From Gemmatimonadota bacterium (lineage in GTDB: Bacteria; Gemmatimonadota; Gemmatimonadetes; Longimicrobiales; Gaopeijiaceae), in NCBI GenBank assembly GCA_022560615.1, contig JADFSR010000036.1, forward strand, positions 1-36,168: a stretch of 36,168 nt of DNA. Reading direction: 5' to 3'. Under the pieces are notes generated by a model. The model was not told the origin of the DNA and did not search any database. It worked only from the letters and a program-made list of their open reading frames with translations. Of the stretch, positions 6,928 to 15,107 are shown piece after piece (position 1 is the first letter of the stretch; each line of letters opens with the position of its first letter). Made by a program: the position numbers and the translations under genes.

Positions 6928-7737
6928 TTACTGGCTTCTTTGATCTATCATCACCTCTTTCAGCGCGCGCCCTATGACCAGGCTAATGCCTTCGCTGCTG
7001 ACACTCCCGTCTTGAGCGTAGAGTTGAGAGGAAGCCAGGTGAAAGTGTTTTGTAATCTTGTCTTTTCCCAGGATGGCTTTGAAATAATCCACAATCGACT
7101 TTTCCTGGAGGTTGAATATCATGTCTCCCTCCACACTTCCATCTTCGGCGTGAGACATCTCGAAAGCCAGGTAGTCGAGTTCGGACTTGAGCATTTCTGG
7201 AGGCAGCAGACGAAAGTAGGTTCTCGAGGAGTCGGGGTTCCAGCGCCTCGATTTTTTTCTTTCCTGAAATCTCAGGTTCTCTTCACACACCTCGATGATG
7301 GCAAGGAACTCCTCCGCCGGCTGAACTTCCAGCACGACCCCTTCCGTCGGATCTATCGCGCTGGGGATGTCCATAGTAACAACCAGGCGCCACCCGGTAT
7401 GTGCGGTTGATATCCGGCAGTTCTCGGGGAGGCCGACTTCAAAGGAAAATCTGTGCTGGCTTCCAGGTTCAAAGTCGATGGTCCCCTGTAGAACGACTTC
7501 GACATGCGTTTTGTGAACGGTAACCGTGGTCGTAGTCCTTCCAGTTGACATTGTCTCAGTCCAGAATTCTTTCAGTTCCAGATTGATTGCATTGCCAGTC
7601 AGTTTGTATTCGGGCGCCGTGACGACTACCTCCCCTCTGATCAAGTCGAACTGGGAATATATCTCGTCCTCCAGCACAACTGCGATCTTCGATCCAGCGA
7701 TGTTGAACGTCTGTTTCAGCCCTTCGAGAACGCCCAT
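6928..7737 (-). CDS. Spo0M-like arrestin-fold protein
   Basis: The 269-residue product starts at the ATG preceded by AGGAGG (seven bases). Its first half (residues about 10-145) looks like the Spo0M/arrestin-like beta-sandwich: DLIRGEVVVTAPEYKLTGNAINLELKEF, split as DLIRGEVVVTAP and NAINLELKEFW, then FEPGSQHRFSFEVGLPENC and HTGWRLVVTMDIP. In Bacillus, Spo0M influences sporulation and cell-surface behaviour; elsewhere the family role is unknown. It lies in island B, just downstream of a truncated kinase 5' end. Its base composition is visibly lower in GC than its neighbours, suggesting separate acquisition. Confidence 0.75.
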   Translation of the reverse strand: MGVLEGLKQTFNIAGSKIAVVLEDEIYSQFDLIRGEVVVTAPEYKLTGNAINLELKEFWTETMSTGRTTTTVTVHKTHVEVVLQGTIDFEPGSQHRFSFEVGLPENCRISTAHTGWRLVVTMDIPSAIDPTEGVVLEVQPAEEFLAIIEVCEENLRFQERKKSRRWNPDSSRTYFRLLPPEMLKSELDYLAFEMSHAEDGSVEGDMIFNLQEKSIVDYFKAILGKDKITKHFHLASSQLYAQDGSVSSEGISLVIGRALKEVMIDQRSQ

Positions 7738-7788
7738 GAGTGATCCTCCTAGTTGATTTCTTGGGTTGTTGCACCCTACTCCGAGCAC

Positions 7789-7935
7789 TCACCTTGAGCG
7801 CGACCTTCCGCTCGTGCTTGATGTCCTTTGGCCAGGTAGACCGTCGCCATTCCGCCCTCACCTAGCTCACGCTCGATGCGGTAGCGACCCTCTAGGGCTG
7901 CGTTCACGCGGGGTGATGGGATCGGAGTCGCTCAT
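7789..7935 (-). pseudogene. Ser/Thr protein kinase, N-terminal relic 1
   Basis: ATG at 7935 starts MSDSDPITP. After a one-base slip the sequence continues VNAALEGRYRIERELGEGG and MATVYLA, which is the glycine-rich loop of bacterial Ser/Thr kinases. A second slip leads to KDIKHERKVALKV, the strand with the ATP-binding Lys. Nothing after it is kinase-like. It is a 5' end truncated just upstream of the Spo0M-like gene. Confidence 0.8.
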
Positions 7936-8122
7936 GCGCTCAAGATGCGGCGTGGGTCAGCAGAGCGCGAGATCCTACAACAACACCATCGGCAGCCCCA
8001 GCGCGAACAACGCGCTCACAATGAGCACGCTTCACGAAGCCCATTGAGCGGAAAGGCGTCCCGAACCTGCGCGTCGAGTCTCGAAGCAGATGATCGCACT
8101 TGATGCCCACGAAGAGGGCACG

Positions 8123-8605
8123 TCAACCCAGCAGCGCCGGAACCACGCTCCAGAGCAGCGCCCAGCGCCCGTCCTCGTTACGCTGAAGACAGACCATCCC
8201 GGCGTTCGAGAACTCCACGACCCCTCGCTCCGGATCGCTCGCAAGGAGAAGTGAGGTGAGACGGGCCAGGTGGGGCAGATGGCCCACGAGGACCACCCCC
8301 TTATCGGTCTCGCCGAGGCGCTCGGCCCATAGGGCTGGATCATCCAGGGGCGCCAGCCCGTCCGTTTCCTCGACGGTGGCGGCCTCCAATGTACCGGCCA
8401 GAGCCTCGGCCGTCTCACGCGCCCGGATCTTCCCGCTGTGACGGATCGGGATGTTCTCGGACAGGCCGCTGCGGGCGAGAAAGGCCGCGACGCGCTCGAC
8501 TTCGGACCGGCCTTTGTCCGTCAGCGACCGGTCCGGGTCCTCCTCCTTAGACTTGGACTTGCCGTGCTGCATCAGGTAGAGCCTCATGTCCGTTGAGCTA
8601 GTCAC
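8123..8605 (-). CDS. SixA-like phosphohistidine phosphatase
   Basis: Residues 7 onward read MRLYLMQHGKSKSKEEDP followed by SLTDKG, the start of the SixA branch of histidine phosphatases. The catalytic RHG motif appears as QHG, a variant I know from SixA-like proteins. The second histidine is in LVGHLPHL. SixA dephosphorylates histidine on phosphotransfer domains; some relatives act on other phospho-substrates. The GTG start at 8605 overlaps the stop of a kinase 5' relic (GTGA); ATG at 8587 is an alternative. The length of about 160 residues is normal. It lies in island B. Confidence 0.8.
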   Translation of the reverse strand: MTSSTDMRLYLMQHGKSKSKEEDPDRSLTDKGRSEVERVAAFLARSGLSENIPIRHSGKIRARETAEALAGTLEAATVEETDGLAPLDDPALWAERLGETDKGVVLVGHLPHLARLTSLLLASDPERGVVEFSNAGMVCLQRNEDGRWALLWSVVPALLG

Positions 8606-8691
8606 ATCACCATCCCGCCCTCACCTAGCTCACGCTCGACGCGGTAGCGGCCCTCCAGGGCTGCGTTCAGGCGGGTTATGGGGTCAGGCAT
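8602..8691 (-). pseudogene. Ser/Thr protein kinase, N-terminal relic 2 (now a leader for SixA)
   Basis: The 29-codon frame reads MPDPITRLNAALEGRYRVER followed by ELGEGGMVM and TGA. This is the same kinase N-terminus as 7789-7935, cut inside the glycine-rich loop. 61 bases (8615-8675) match 7852-7912 closely. Its stop overlaps the SixA GTG, so ribosomes finishing it could reinitiate on SixA. Confidence 0.75.
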
Positions 8692-8893
8692 CGAGACGTG
8701 CTCAGCATGAGCGGATCAAACCTTGGTCAACATCCTTCGCGCTTTGTGGATGGGCAAGCCGAATGTGGCCGAAATGTTGTCGCGGTCGGTGGGCAGGTGC
8801 GGTTGTGCCTCCTATTTCGCTAGCCCTCAAAAGCCCCTGGCGGCGCGCATCATGGCGTAGGGGTCGGTGGCCTTGGATGTGGTTGTTCGGACT

Positions 8894-9148
8894 ATGGACA
8901 CGCAGGGCCTTGAGGAAGCAGCATGGCTCCAGGGGGCCGCGCGCGTCCGGTGCGAGGAGCTAGGTCTGTCCCAGGAGGCTCTCGGCTACCGGGCCAAGGT
9001 CCATCGCACGTACGTGAGGGATGTCGAGCGGGGTGCTCGGAATCCGACCGTCAGAGTGATCTGGAAGCTGGCCGATGCGCTGGACACTAGCCCGAGCGCC
9101 CTCTTCGAAACGGCAGAGCGCGTGCTAGCGCTAGCTGGGAGGTGCTGA
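8894..9148 (+). CDS. XRE-family transcriptional regulator
   Basis: The 84-residue product is almost entirely one helix-turn-helix domain: LGLSQEALGYRAKVHRTYVR, DVERGARNPTVRVIWKLADA and LDTSPSALF give the five helices of a Cro/C1-type domain. ATG at 8894 is chosen because the domain starts soon after; GTG at 8867 is an upstream alternative. Neither has a strong ribosome site. It is the only plus-strand gene in island B and could control the island or the serine hydrolase facing it. Confidence 0.75.
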   Translation: MDTQGLEEAAWLQGAARVRCEELGLSQEALGYRAKVHRTYVRDVERGARNPTVRVIWKLADALDTSPSALFETAERVLALAGRC

Positions 9149-9251
9149 CATGGGGCACCTCCGCGGTTGAGCTCCTTGCGCACCAGAATGGCGTGGGCTC
9201 GTGAGCGAGCGCGGCGCCATGGGCCGTGGAAGCGTCCAATGCATTCGATGG

Positions 9252-10757
9252 TCAGGCAGAAGCCGATTCCAGCCCAGGCTTCCGAAACGTGAGCGTGATC
9301 CGCAGCACGCCGTAAACGATTTGCGCCGCGCCGAGGATCAGGAAAGCATGCGTCAAGCCAGGCTCGTTCGTCAGCATCCCTCGCAGTCGCACTCCATAGA
9401 TCAATGGCACGACGACGATCACTGCCAGAGGTCCCAACACGGGACCGACGAACATGAAAAAGCGTATTTGCATGATGTAATTCGGGTCCCGTGGGGCCCG
9501 CGTCGGATCCTTGTACTCCTGCCAGAGAGCGTAAGAACCCCAGATCAAGATCAGCATCACCAGCAGAAAGGCGAGATCCACCAAGACGTAGCGCGTTGTG
9601 AACGAGAGGCCTCGTTGCGGCGGCGGCGCTCTGCCGGCGAGTAGGCTCACGACGCCCCGCGCAACCCGTCGGTGTATCGTAGCGGCTAGGACGCTGCGGA
9701 CGTTCATCAGAACCACCACACCCCAGCGTTCCTCCGGGCTGAAGGCCACAAAGGAGCTGTAGTTGTGCACCACGCCTTCATGAAAAATGGCCGGAACACC
9801 GTTCACGGCGCTCTTGCGCCAGCCTCTACCATAGAAGGCACCTTCGCTGGGCGTGTGCATCGCCTGAATCGCCTCCGGCGAGGCCACGGAGCGATCGCCG
9901 AAATACCCACCGTTGAGTTGCGCGACGAGGTAATGGGTCATGTCCTCCGCACTGCTGATGAGAGCACTGCTGGGGAGTTCGTCTTCGCCGTACGAAAGGT
10001 TCGCCGCCACGGGAAATCCGAACCAGATGCGATAGCCCGTGGCCAGATCATCCTCCTGCGCGCGCGCCTGTGAAACGAAGCTGTGTCGCATGTCGAGACG
10101 ATCGAACACATGCTGCTGGATGTAATCGCCGTAAGACTGCCCGGAAACAGTTTCCACGAGCAGCCCCAGCGTGGCGTAGTTGGCGTTGGAATATGCGTAG
10201 CTCGAGCCCACCGCGTGAGTCGGCTCGGCCTCCCGCAGGTCGCGAATACGCTGTTCGAGTGTCCGCTCTTTCCCCTCTCCTATGTAACTGGCCGACCGCG
10301 ACAAACCACTGGTATGACTGAGAAGGTGGCCCACTGTAATCTGAGATGAGGCCGAAGCATCGGCGACGCGAAACCAGGGCAAGTAGCGCTGCACGGGCGT
10401 ATCGAGCTCGAGGCGTCCTGTGTCAATGAGCTGTGTGACCGCAAGAGCCGTGAATGACTTGCTGACGGAACCGAGGATAAAAGGCGTCTGCGGTGTGACC
10501 GGTCGTCCAGTGGGGTCGGCTGTGCCAAACCCTCGAAGGTGGACGATCCGGTCGTTCTGTACGATACCGAGTGCCAGGCCTGGGATGTGTGCCACCGCCA
10601 TTGCCGCCTCCAGATAGGCGTCGATGGCGGCAATATCGATGTCTTGAGCCTGTTGCGGCTCGTCCGACGCGAAGTCTTCGGCGGCGATGGCCATTGCCGC
10701 AAGCTGGGTAGCGAAGGCAAGGACAAGAGCGAGGGCTCTGAAATACCTGGATTCCAT
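9252..10757 (-). CDS. Serine hydrolase (beta-lactamase / PBP-like) with C-terminal membrane helices
   Basis: The 501-residue product has a signal peptide (ALALVLAFATQLAAMAIAA). The class C / esterase-type serine hydrolase fold follows at residues about 40-390: SVSK is the SxxK nucleophile motif, YSN the YxN motif, and HEG near 330 stands where KTG is found in true beta-lactamases. Three hydrophobic segments follow (VDLAFLLVMLILIW, FVGPVLGPLAVIVVVPLIYG, HAFLILGAAQIVYGVL), anchoring it in the membrane with the enzyme outside the cytoplasm. HEG in place of KTG favours a peptidase or esterase over antibiotic hydrolysis. AGGAGAG precedes the ATG. Confidence 0.85.
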   Translation of the reverse strand: MESRYFRALALVLAFATQLAAMAIAAEDFASDEPQQAQDIDIAAIDAYLEAAMAVAHIPGLALGIVQNDRIVHLRGFGTADPTGRPVTPQTPFILGSVSKSFTALAVTQLIDTGRLELDTPVQRYLPWFRVADASASSQITVGHLLSHTSGLSRSASYIGEGKERTLEQRIRDLREAEPTHAVGSSYAYSNANYATLGLLVETVSGQSYGDYIQQHVFDRLDMRHSFVSQARAQEDDLATGYRIWFGFPVAANLSYGEDELPSSALISSAEDMTHYLVAQLNGGYFGDRSVASPEAIQAMHTPSEGAFYGRGWRKSAVNGVPAIFHEGVVHNYSSFVAFSPEERWGVVVLMNVRSVLAATIHRRVARGVVSLLAGRAPPPQRGLSFTTRYVLVDLAFLLVMLILIWGSYALWQEYKDPTRAPRDPNYIMQIRFFMFVGPVLGPLAVIVVVPLIYGVRLRGMLTNEPGLTHAFLILGAAQIVYGVLRITLTFRKPGLESASA

Positions 10758-10839
10758 GAGTAATGGCTCTCCTTCTACAGCAGAGGCTCGCTCAAGCTGC
10801 GGATAGGAGAATCTAAAGCGCGTGGAGCCCCTTCGATAT

Positions 10840-10985
10840 ACTGCTCAGGGATGGCGGTGGGGCGGGTCCTCCCCGCAGGAACTAAGTGGGAGTCGGACAG
10901 GGCCGACGCCACTCCTGAGCGGGAGCAACCCTCGTCGGCGCCTCTAGGTGTTCAAGCTCAAACACCTTCGCGAAGCTGAGTTGAG
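10840..10985. other. Structured intergenic region with nested inverted repeats
   Basis: No gene is visible between the serine hydrolase start and the right attachment site. GCCGACG (10902-10908) pairs with CGTCGGC (10933-10939) around an inner CTCC/GGGAG stem, and AGGTGTT (10946) pairs with AACACCT (10961). It may be a structured RNA or remnants of one. I recognise no known class, and no T-run follows. Confidence 0.3.
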
Positions 10986-11066
10986 AGGCGGACGGTGTCG
11001 GTTGAGTCCTGCAGGGCTAGCTGAGCCGAAAGGGGGTGTGTCCCCCAAAGCGTCCTCTGACTATCC

Positions 11067-11146
11067 GGATTCAGAGGGATTCAGTCGGACTCATCGGGAA
11101 AGCCGAATCCTGAAAGCCCAACGGATACGGACTCTTTCGGACTCAG
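11067..11146 (+). repeat. GGA(T/C)TCAG repeat array near the right attachment site
   Basis: GGATTCAG at 11067 and 11077, GGACTCAT at 11087, GGACTCTT at 11129 and GGACTCAG at 11139 form a set spaced 10 bp within groups of three and two. It ends 28 bases before the 43-bp repeat at 11175. It is a candidate arm-type binding array for the island B integrase. Confidence 0.55.
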
Positions 11147-11174
11147 AGAGAAAGAGCGGGAAAGCCCCGATACA

Positions 11175-11217
11175 TTTTCAAGACCGGTGCATTGAACCGC
11201 TCTGCCACCCCTCCAAG
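11175..11217. repeat. Attachment-site repeat of island B, purH end (tRNA-Ser 5' half)
   Basis: These 43 bases are identical to 5559-5601. They contain the tRNA-Ser 5' half on the minus strand, from the first base to the anticodon loop, with no 3' half. This is the likely original chromosomal 5' half, lying 73 bases after the purH stop. Confidence 0.85.
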
Positions 11218-11289
11218 CGGGTGACCACCCGCAGGCAGAAAGATGCTTCAGCCCCTGCCCTGCTTCAACCGGGACCCGAAGGTGTGTCG

Positions 11290-12882
11290 CTAATGCCGGA
11301 ACAGCCTCCGGCCGGTGAACACCATCGCCATGCCGTGCTCGTTCGCGGCGGCGATGACTTCTTCGTCTCGCTTGGAGCCGCCGGGCTGGATGACGGCCTT
11401 TACGCCGGCTTCGGCTGCTGCGTCGACTCCGTCTCGGAAGGGGAAGAACGCATCTGAGGCGAGGACCGAACCGGTCAGGTCGAGGCCGGCGTCGCCCGCC
11501 TTTCGCACTGCGATCTTGGACGAGTCCACGCGGCTCATCTGACCGGCGCCTATGCCTAGGACAGCTCCGTCCTTCGCGAGCAGGATCGCGTTCGACTTCA
11601 CGCCGAATATCGCGGCCCAGGCGAAGCACAGGTCGTCCATCTCGTCTTCGCTGGGCCGCCTCTCGGTGGCGACGGTCCAGGTCTCGTCGTCGACTCCGTA
11701 GAAGGGGGGCGCCGGCGGGGTCTGGGCGAGCATGCCACCGTAGACGCTGCGCAGCATGCGCGCTTCGGGGATTCGACCCCAGCCTGCGAGGAAGTTGTCG
11801 TCGCCGTTCCCTCCCCCGATCTGGGGGAAGGTCAGCAGGCGGATGTTCTTCTTCTCGGTGAGCTTGCTCATCGCGGCCTGTGAGTAGCCGGGCGCCACGA
11901 TGCACTCGATGAAGAGCTTCGACATGAGCTCAGCGGTCGCCTCGTCGAGGGGGCCGTTCAGTGCGATCACGGAACCGAAAGCGCTGGTGGGATCGGTCGC
12001 GAGCGCTTTCTCATAGGCGTCGGACAGCGAGTCGGAGACGGCGAGGCCGCACGGGGTGGTGTGCTTGGTGATGCAGACGGCGGCCCTTCGTGAATGAGCG
12101 AACGGTGCCAGAGACATGAGGGCTCCGTCGATATCCAGCAGATTGTTGTACGAGAGCTCCTTGCCGTGGTGCTGTTCGAGCGCGGACAGCCCGGCGGGCT
12201 CGTCGGGACCGTAGAACGCTGCGTCTTGATCCGGATTCTCACCGTAGCGGAGCGTCTGCACGCGCCGCAGTGAGCCGATCAGTCGTTCGGGAAGAGGCGT
12301 CCACTCCGCCGATCGCTCCATGTAGGCGGCCACGGCGTCGTCGTATATGCTGACGTGACGGAAGACCTTCGCCGCGAGTCGGCGGCGGAGCTGTGTCTGC
12401 TCGCCCCCCCCGTCGATCCCGGCGATCACGGTCTCGTAGTCGGCCGGGTCGACAACGACCCACACGTCCCGGTGTGACTTGGCGGCCGCACGGATCATGG
12501 TCGACCCGCCAATATCGACCTTCCCCATCGCGCCTTCCATCGGGACATCGCCGGCGGCGATCGTCGCCTGGAACGGGTAGAGGTTCACGGCCACGAGATC
12601 GATGGGCCCGTACCCGTGTTCTTCCAACGCGGCCATGTCTTCGGCGCGGTCCCGGCGAGCGAGCAGTGCGGCGTGAATCGCGGGATGCAGCGTCTTCACG
12701 CTACCATCCATCATCTCGGGGTGCTGGGTGAGGTCAGAGACGCTCGTCACCCCGAGGCCGGCGTCCCGTAGGGTCCGGGCGGTACCACCGGTCGAGACCA
12801 GCTCCCAACCCCGCTCCTGGAGTGCCTTCCCGAGTTCCACGATGCCGGTCTTGTCGGACACGCTGAGTAGCGCCCGCTTCAT
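11290..12882 (-). CDS. purH: Bifunctional AICAR transformylase / IMP cyclohydrolase
   Basis: It carries out the last two steps of IMP synthesis. The MGS-like cyclohydrolase domain (about residues 1-145) starts [20 protein letters not shown], with STGGT and [12 protein letters not shown]. The transformylase domain follows, with [10 protein letters not shown] as the Lys-His catalytic motif and [18 protein letters not shown] with GRRLFRH at the end. At 530 residues it is full length. The start is the ATG overlapping the purN stop (TGATG); an upstream extension in the same frame runs inside purN. It is the last gene of a coupled purine pair, and the native tRNA-Ser 5' half lies just downstream. 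Confidence 0.97.
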   Translation of the reverse strand: MKRALLSVSDKTGIVELGKALQERGWELVSTGGTARTLRDAGLGVTSVSDLTQHPEMMDGSVKTLHPAIHAALLARRDRAEDMAALEEHGYGPIDLVAVNLYPFQATIAAGDVPMEGAMGKVDIGGSTMIRAAAKSHRDVWVVVDPADYETVIAGIDGGGEQTQLRRRLAAKVFRHVSIYDDAVAAYMERSAEWTPLPERLIGSLRRVQTLRYGENPDQDAAFYGPDEPAGLSALEQHHGKELSYNNLLDIDGALMSLAPFAHSRRAAVCITKHTTPCGLAVSDSLSDAYEKALATDPTSAFGSVIALNGPLDEATAELMSKLFIECIVAPGYSQAAMSKLTEKKNIRLLTFPQIGGGNGDDNFLAGWGRIPEARMLRSVYGGMLAQTPPAPPFYGVDDETWTVATERRPSEDEMDDLCFAWAAIFGVKSNAILLAKDGAVLGIGAGQMSRVDSSKIAVRKAGDAGLDLTGSVLASDAFFPFRDGVDAAAEAGVKAVIQPGGSKRDEEVIAAANEHGMAMVFTGRRLFRH

Positions 12883-13538
12883 CAAGGTGCCTCGTCGGAG
12901 AGGCGATAGGCATCTCCTTTGCACGTCAGCGGCCCGGGATCGCGCCCTTCGGCCAACGCACTGCAAACGTGATCCGCCGCGATCGGGTACAGGCGGTGCT
13001 CGGCCCTCAGTACCCTCGCGGCGAGTTCTTCCGGTGTATCGGTCGGCTTCAGCGGCACCGGCCACTGGGCCACGATGGTGCCGTTGTCGTACTCCTTGTC
13101 CACGTAGTGGACCGTGGGCCCCGAGATTCGTGCGCCCGACTCGATCACGGCCCGATGCACGTTGATCCCGTACATGCCCTTGCCCCCGAACGCGGGAAGC
13201 AGCGCTGGATGCACGTTGAGGATGCGGCGAGGGAAGCGCTCGACGACCTGGGTCGGCATCCTCCGGAGATAGCCGGACAGGAAGATGACCTCGATATCGT
13301 GCTGCTCGAGCAGCTCGAGCGTTTCTCTGGCCACTCCCGCTGGGTCACGATCCTTGGTCGGAATCACCGCTGACGCCACCCCTGCGGCCTCAGCGCGCCG
13401 CAAAGCTCCAGCACCCTCGTGGTTGCAGACGAGGAGCGACAGCCTCCAAGGGGTGTTGGCACTCTGGTGGTCGATCAGCGCTTGTAGGTTGGTGCCTTCC
13501 CCGGAGGCGAAGGCGGCGGCCTTCAGCGCTCGGCTCAC
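12882..13538 (-). CDS. purN: Phosphoribosylglycinamide formyltransferase
   Basis: It formylates GAR with 10-formyl-THF, the third step of purine synthesis. ASGEGTNLQALID is the phosphate-binding loop (normally SGxGSN). ILNVHPALLPAF supplies the catalytic Asn and His, and TVHYVDKEYDNGTIVAQ the catalytic Asp. The product has 218 residues, the usual size. The GTG start overlaps the stop of the upstream metallo-hydrolase by four bases (GTGA), and its own stop overlaps purH, so the three genes are translationally coupled. Confidence 0.95.
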   Translation of the reverse strand: MSRALKAAAFASGEGTNLQALIDHQSANTPWRLSLLVCNHEGAGALRRAEAAGVASAVIPTKDRDPAGVARETLELLEQHDIEVIFLSGYLRRMPTQVVERFPRRILNVHPALLPAFGGKGMYGINVHRAVIESGARISGPTVHYVDKEYDNGTIVAQWPVPLKPTDTPEELAARVLRAEHRLYPIAADHVCSALAEGRDPGPLTCKGDAYRLSDEAP

Positions 13539-14188
13539 ACCAGCTCCCCTCCGTAGTGCGGTACCAGGAAGGGGTTTCCGACACGCTCGTGGCCGACGGT
13601 CGTCGGGGGACCATGGCCGCTCAAGAGCACGGTCTCGTCCGGCAGCGTCAGAACCTGATCGCGGATGGACCTCATGAGCGTGGCCAGGTCGCCACCCGGA
13701 AGGTCCGTGCGCCCGATCGAGCCCATGAACACGACATCGCCTGAGATCGCGACGCTCTCGTCTTCGGCCACGAAGATCACGTGACCCGGTGCGTGACCCG
13801 GCGTGAAACGAACGTCGAAGGCGCACGTCCCGAACTCGTAGCGCTGGCCGTGCTCGAGCTCGTGTGTGGGTGTGGGTTGTGCCTCCGCCGTGAGACCGAG
13901 CATCGCCGCCTGTCTCGGCAGCGCCTCGTACATGCCGAAGTCGTCCCGGTGTAGCCAGATGGGCACTTCGGGCGCGACCGCCCGGACGTCGTTGACGCCC
14001 TCGATGTGGTCGAGATGGGCGTGCGTGAGCAGGATCGCCTGCAGCGAGAGCTCGTCTTCGACGATGGCGCGGGCCAGGTCAGCCGCGGCTCCGCCGGGAT
14101 CGATGGCGACGGCGACCTTCGACTCCTCACAGACGACCAGGTATGCGTTTTCCCCGAAACCTCCACCGGTGAAGGTTCGGATGTTCAA
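13535..14188 (-). CDS. MBL-fold metallo-hydrolase, glyoxalase II-like
   Basis: The protein starts NIRTFTGGGFGENAYLVV, like YcbL-type glyoxalase II relatives. Metal ligands are THAHLDH (HxHxDH), the His of FTPGHAPGH, the Asp of ISGDVVF and the His of LSGHGPPT. The family hydrolyses S-lactoylglutathione or other thioesters; the substrate here is unknown. TTG at 14188 gives the usual 217 residues; GTG at 14230 would overlap the upstream gene by 35 bases. Neither has a clear ribosome site. Confidence 0.85.
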   Translation of the reverse strand: MNIRTFTGGGFGENAYLVVCEESKVAVAIDPGGAAADLARAIVEDELSLQAILLTHAHLDHIEGVNDVRAVAPEVPIWLHRDDFGMYEALPRQAAMLGLTAEAQPTPTHELEHGQRYEFGTCAFDVRFTPGHAPGHVIFVAEDESVAISGDVVFMGSIGRTDLPGGDLATLMRSIRDQVLTLPDETVLLSGHGPPTTVGHERVGNPFLVPHYGGELV

Positions 14189-14195
14189 GGGGACA

Positions 14196-14522
14196 TCAAA
14201 CCGTGAACGAACTCCCGCAGCCGCAGCCACCCGAGGCGCTCGGGTTCTTGAACGTGAAGCCCTGACCCATGAAGCTGGTCACGTAGTCGATCTCGACGCC
14301 TTCGAGGTACTGGGCACTGAACGGGTCCAAGAAAACCTTCACACCCTCGATGTCGATCACTTCGTCCTCGTCCTCGGGCGCGTCCTCGATGTTGAGGCCG
14401 TACTGAAAGCCAGAGCACCCGCCGGGCAGTACCGCCACGCGCAGGCCGACGCCACCCTCGACACCGTGCTCCTGGATGAAGTCTTGGACTTTGGCGACTG
14501 CCGTCACCGTCATGGTCATCAT
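14196..14522 (-). CDS. IscA/ErpA-type iron-sulfur cluster carrier
   Basis: This 108-residue A-type carrier has the three conserved cysteines: one in LPGGCSGFQYGL and two in GGCGCGSSF at the C-terminus. These proteins pass Fe-S clusters to apo-enzymes. The middle is unusually acidic (IEDAPEDEDEVIDIEG). ATG codons at 14522, 14519 and 14513 are all possible starts. DinG in this window may be among its clients, but nothing in the sequence shows it. Confidence 0.9.
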   Translation of the reverse strand: MMTMTVTAVAKVQDFIQEHGVEGGVGLRVAVLPGGCSGFQYGLNIEDAPEDEDEVIDIEGVKVFLDPFSAQYLEGVEIDYVTSFMGQGFTFKNPSASGGCGCGSSFTV

Positions 14523-14531
14523 GGCAAAAAG

Positions 14532-15107
14532 CTATTCGAGACGCGAAATGCGGTCAACGGCGGTTTTCTCGACAATCAACTCCGCCGCGGCCGCGAGGTC
14601 ATCAACTATAAGTATCGGCTCCGGTGCCGATGCTTCCAACTCATGCCCATACCCCGTCCGGACCAGAATGCCCCATCCACCGAGCTCGAGCGCGGGCATG
14701 ACGTCGGTGAGTTTGTCTCCGATGTAGTACGAGCGGGCCGGATCCAGACCGAGTTCTTCAGCCGCATCGAGATACATGCCAGTCCCGGGCTTGCGGCACG
14801 GGCACGGACCGGAGCGATCCGGGTGATGCGGGCAGAAGCGCGTCATGTCGACTGCGACGCCCGCCTCTTCGAGCAGCGCGTCCAGCCGTGCTGCCACGGC
14901 ATGGTAGTCCTCGATCGAGTAGTACCCGCGGGCGATCCCCGACTGGTTGGTGACGATCACGAGCGCGAAGCCCGCTTCTCGGAGCGCCGCCAGCGCCTCG
15001 AACGTGCCAGGCAGGATCTCTACGCGGTCCGGGTCGGCGAGATACTCCCGCTCGATCACGATGGTCCCGTCGCGGTCGATGAACACCGCGGGCCGTAGCT
15101 CCCTCAC
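14532..15107 (-). CDS. gmhB: D-glycero-D-manno-heptose 1,7-bisphosphate 7-phosphatase
   Basis: This HAD-superfamily phosphatase removes the 7-phosphate in ADP-heptose synthesis for the LPS core. FIDRDGTIV carries the nucleophile and acid Asp, VTNQSGIARG is motif II, KPGTGMYLDAA supplies the Lys, and GDKLTD is motif IV. The zinc loop CPHHPDRSGPCPCRKP is typical of GmhB. The GTG start at 15107 overlaps the selA stop (GTGA) and has GGGGGGAG seven bases upstream. It implies an LPS-bearing outer membrane. Confidence 0.92.
   Translation of the reverse strand: MRELRPAVFIDRDGTIVIEREYLADPDRVEILPGTFEALAALREAGFALVIVTNQSGIARGYYSIEDYHAVAARLDALLEEAGVAVDMTRFCPHHPDRSGPCPCRKPGTGMYLDAAEELGLDPARSYYIGDKLTDVMPALELGGWGILVRTGYGHELEASAPEPILIVDDLAAAAELIVEKTAVDRISRLE

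Noticed and set aside
7970-8030. Short hydrophobic minus-strand frame (VLIVSALFALGLPMVLL) between the kinase relic and SixA
   Set aside because: Only about 17 codons with a stop just upstream and no ribosome site; at most a gene remnant.
9252-10757. Antibiotic-resistance beta-lactamase
   Set aside because: The KTG position is HEG and the protein has three C-terminal membrane helices, fitting the wider serine-hydrolase family.
10840-10985. Known riboswitch or SRP, tmRNA or RNase P RNA
   Set aside because: None of their conserved cores was found and no suitable gene follows on the plus strand.
12393-13165. Long plus-strand frames opposite purH and purN
   Set aside because: They are Arg/Pro/Ser-rich antisense frames produced by GC-rich third positions of the real genes.
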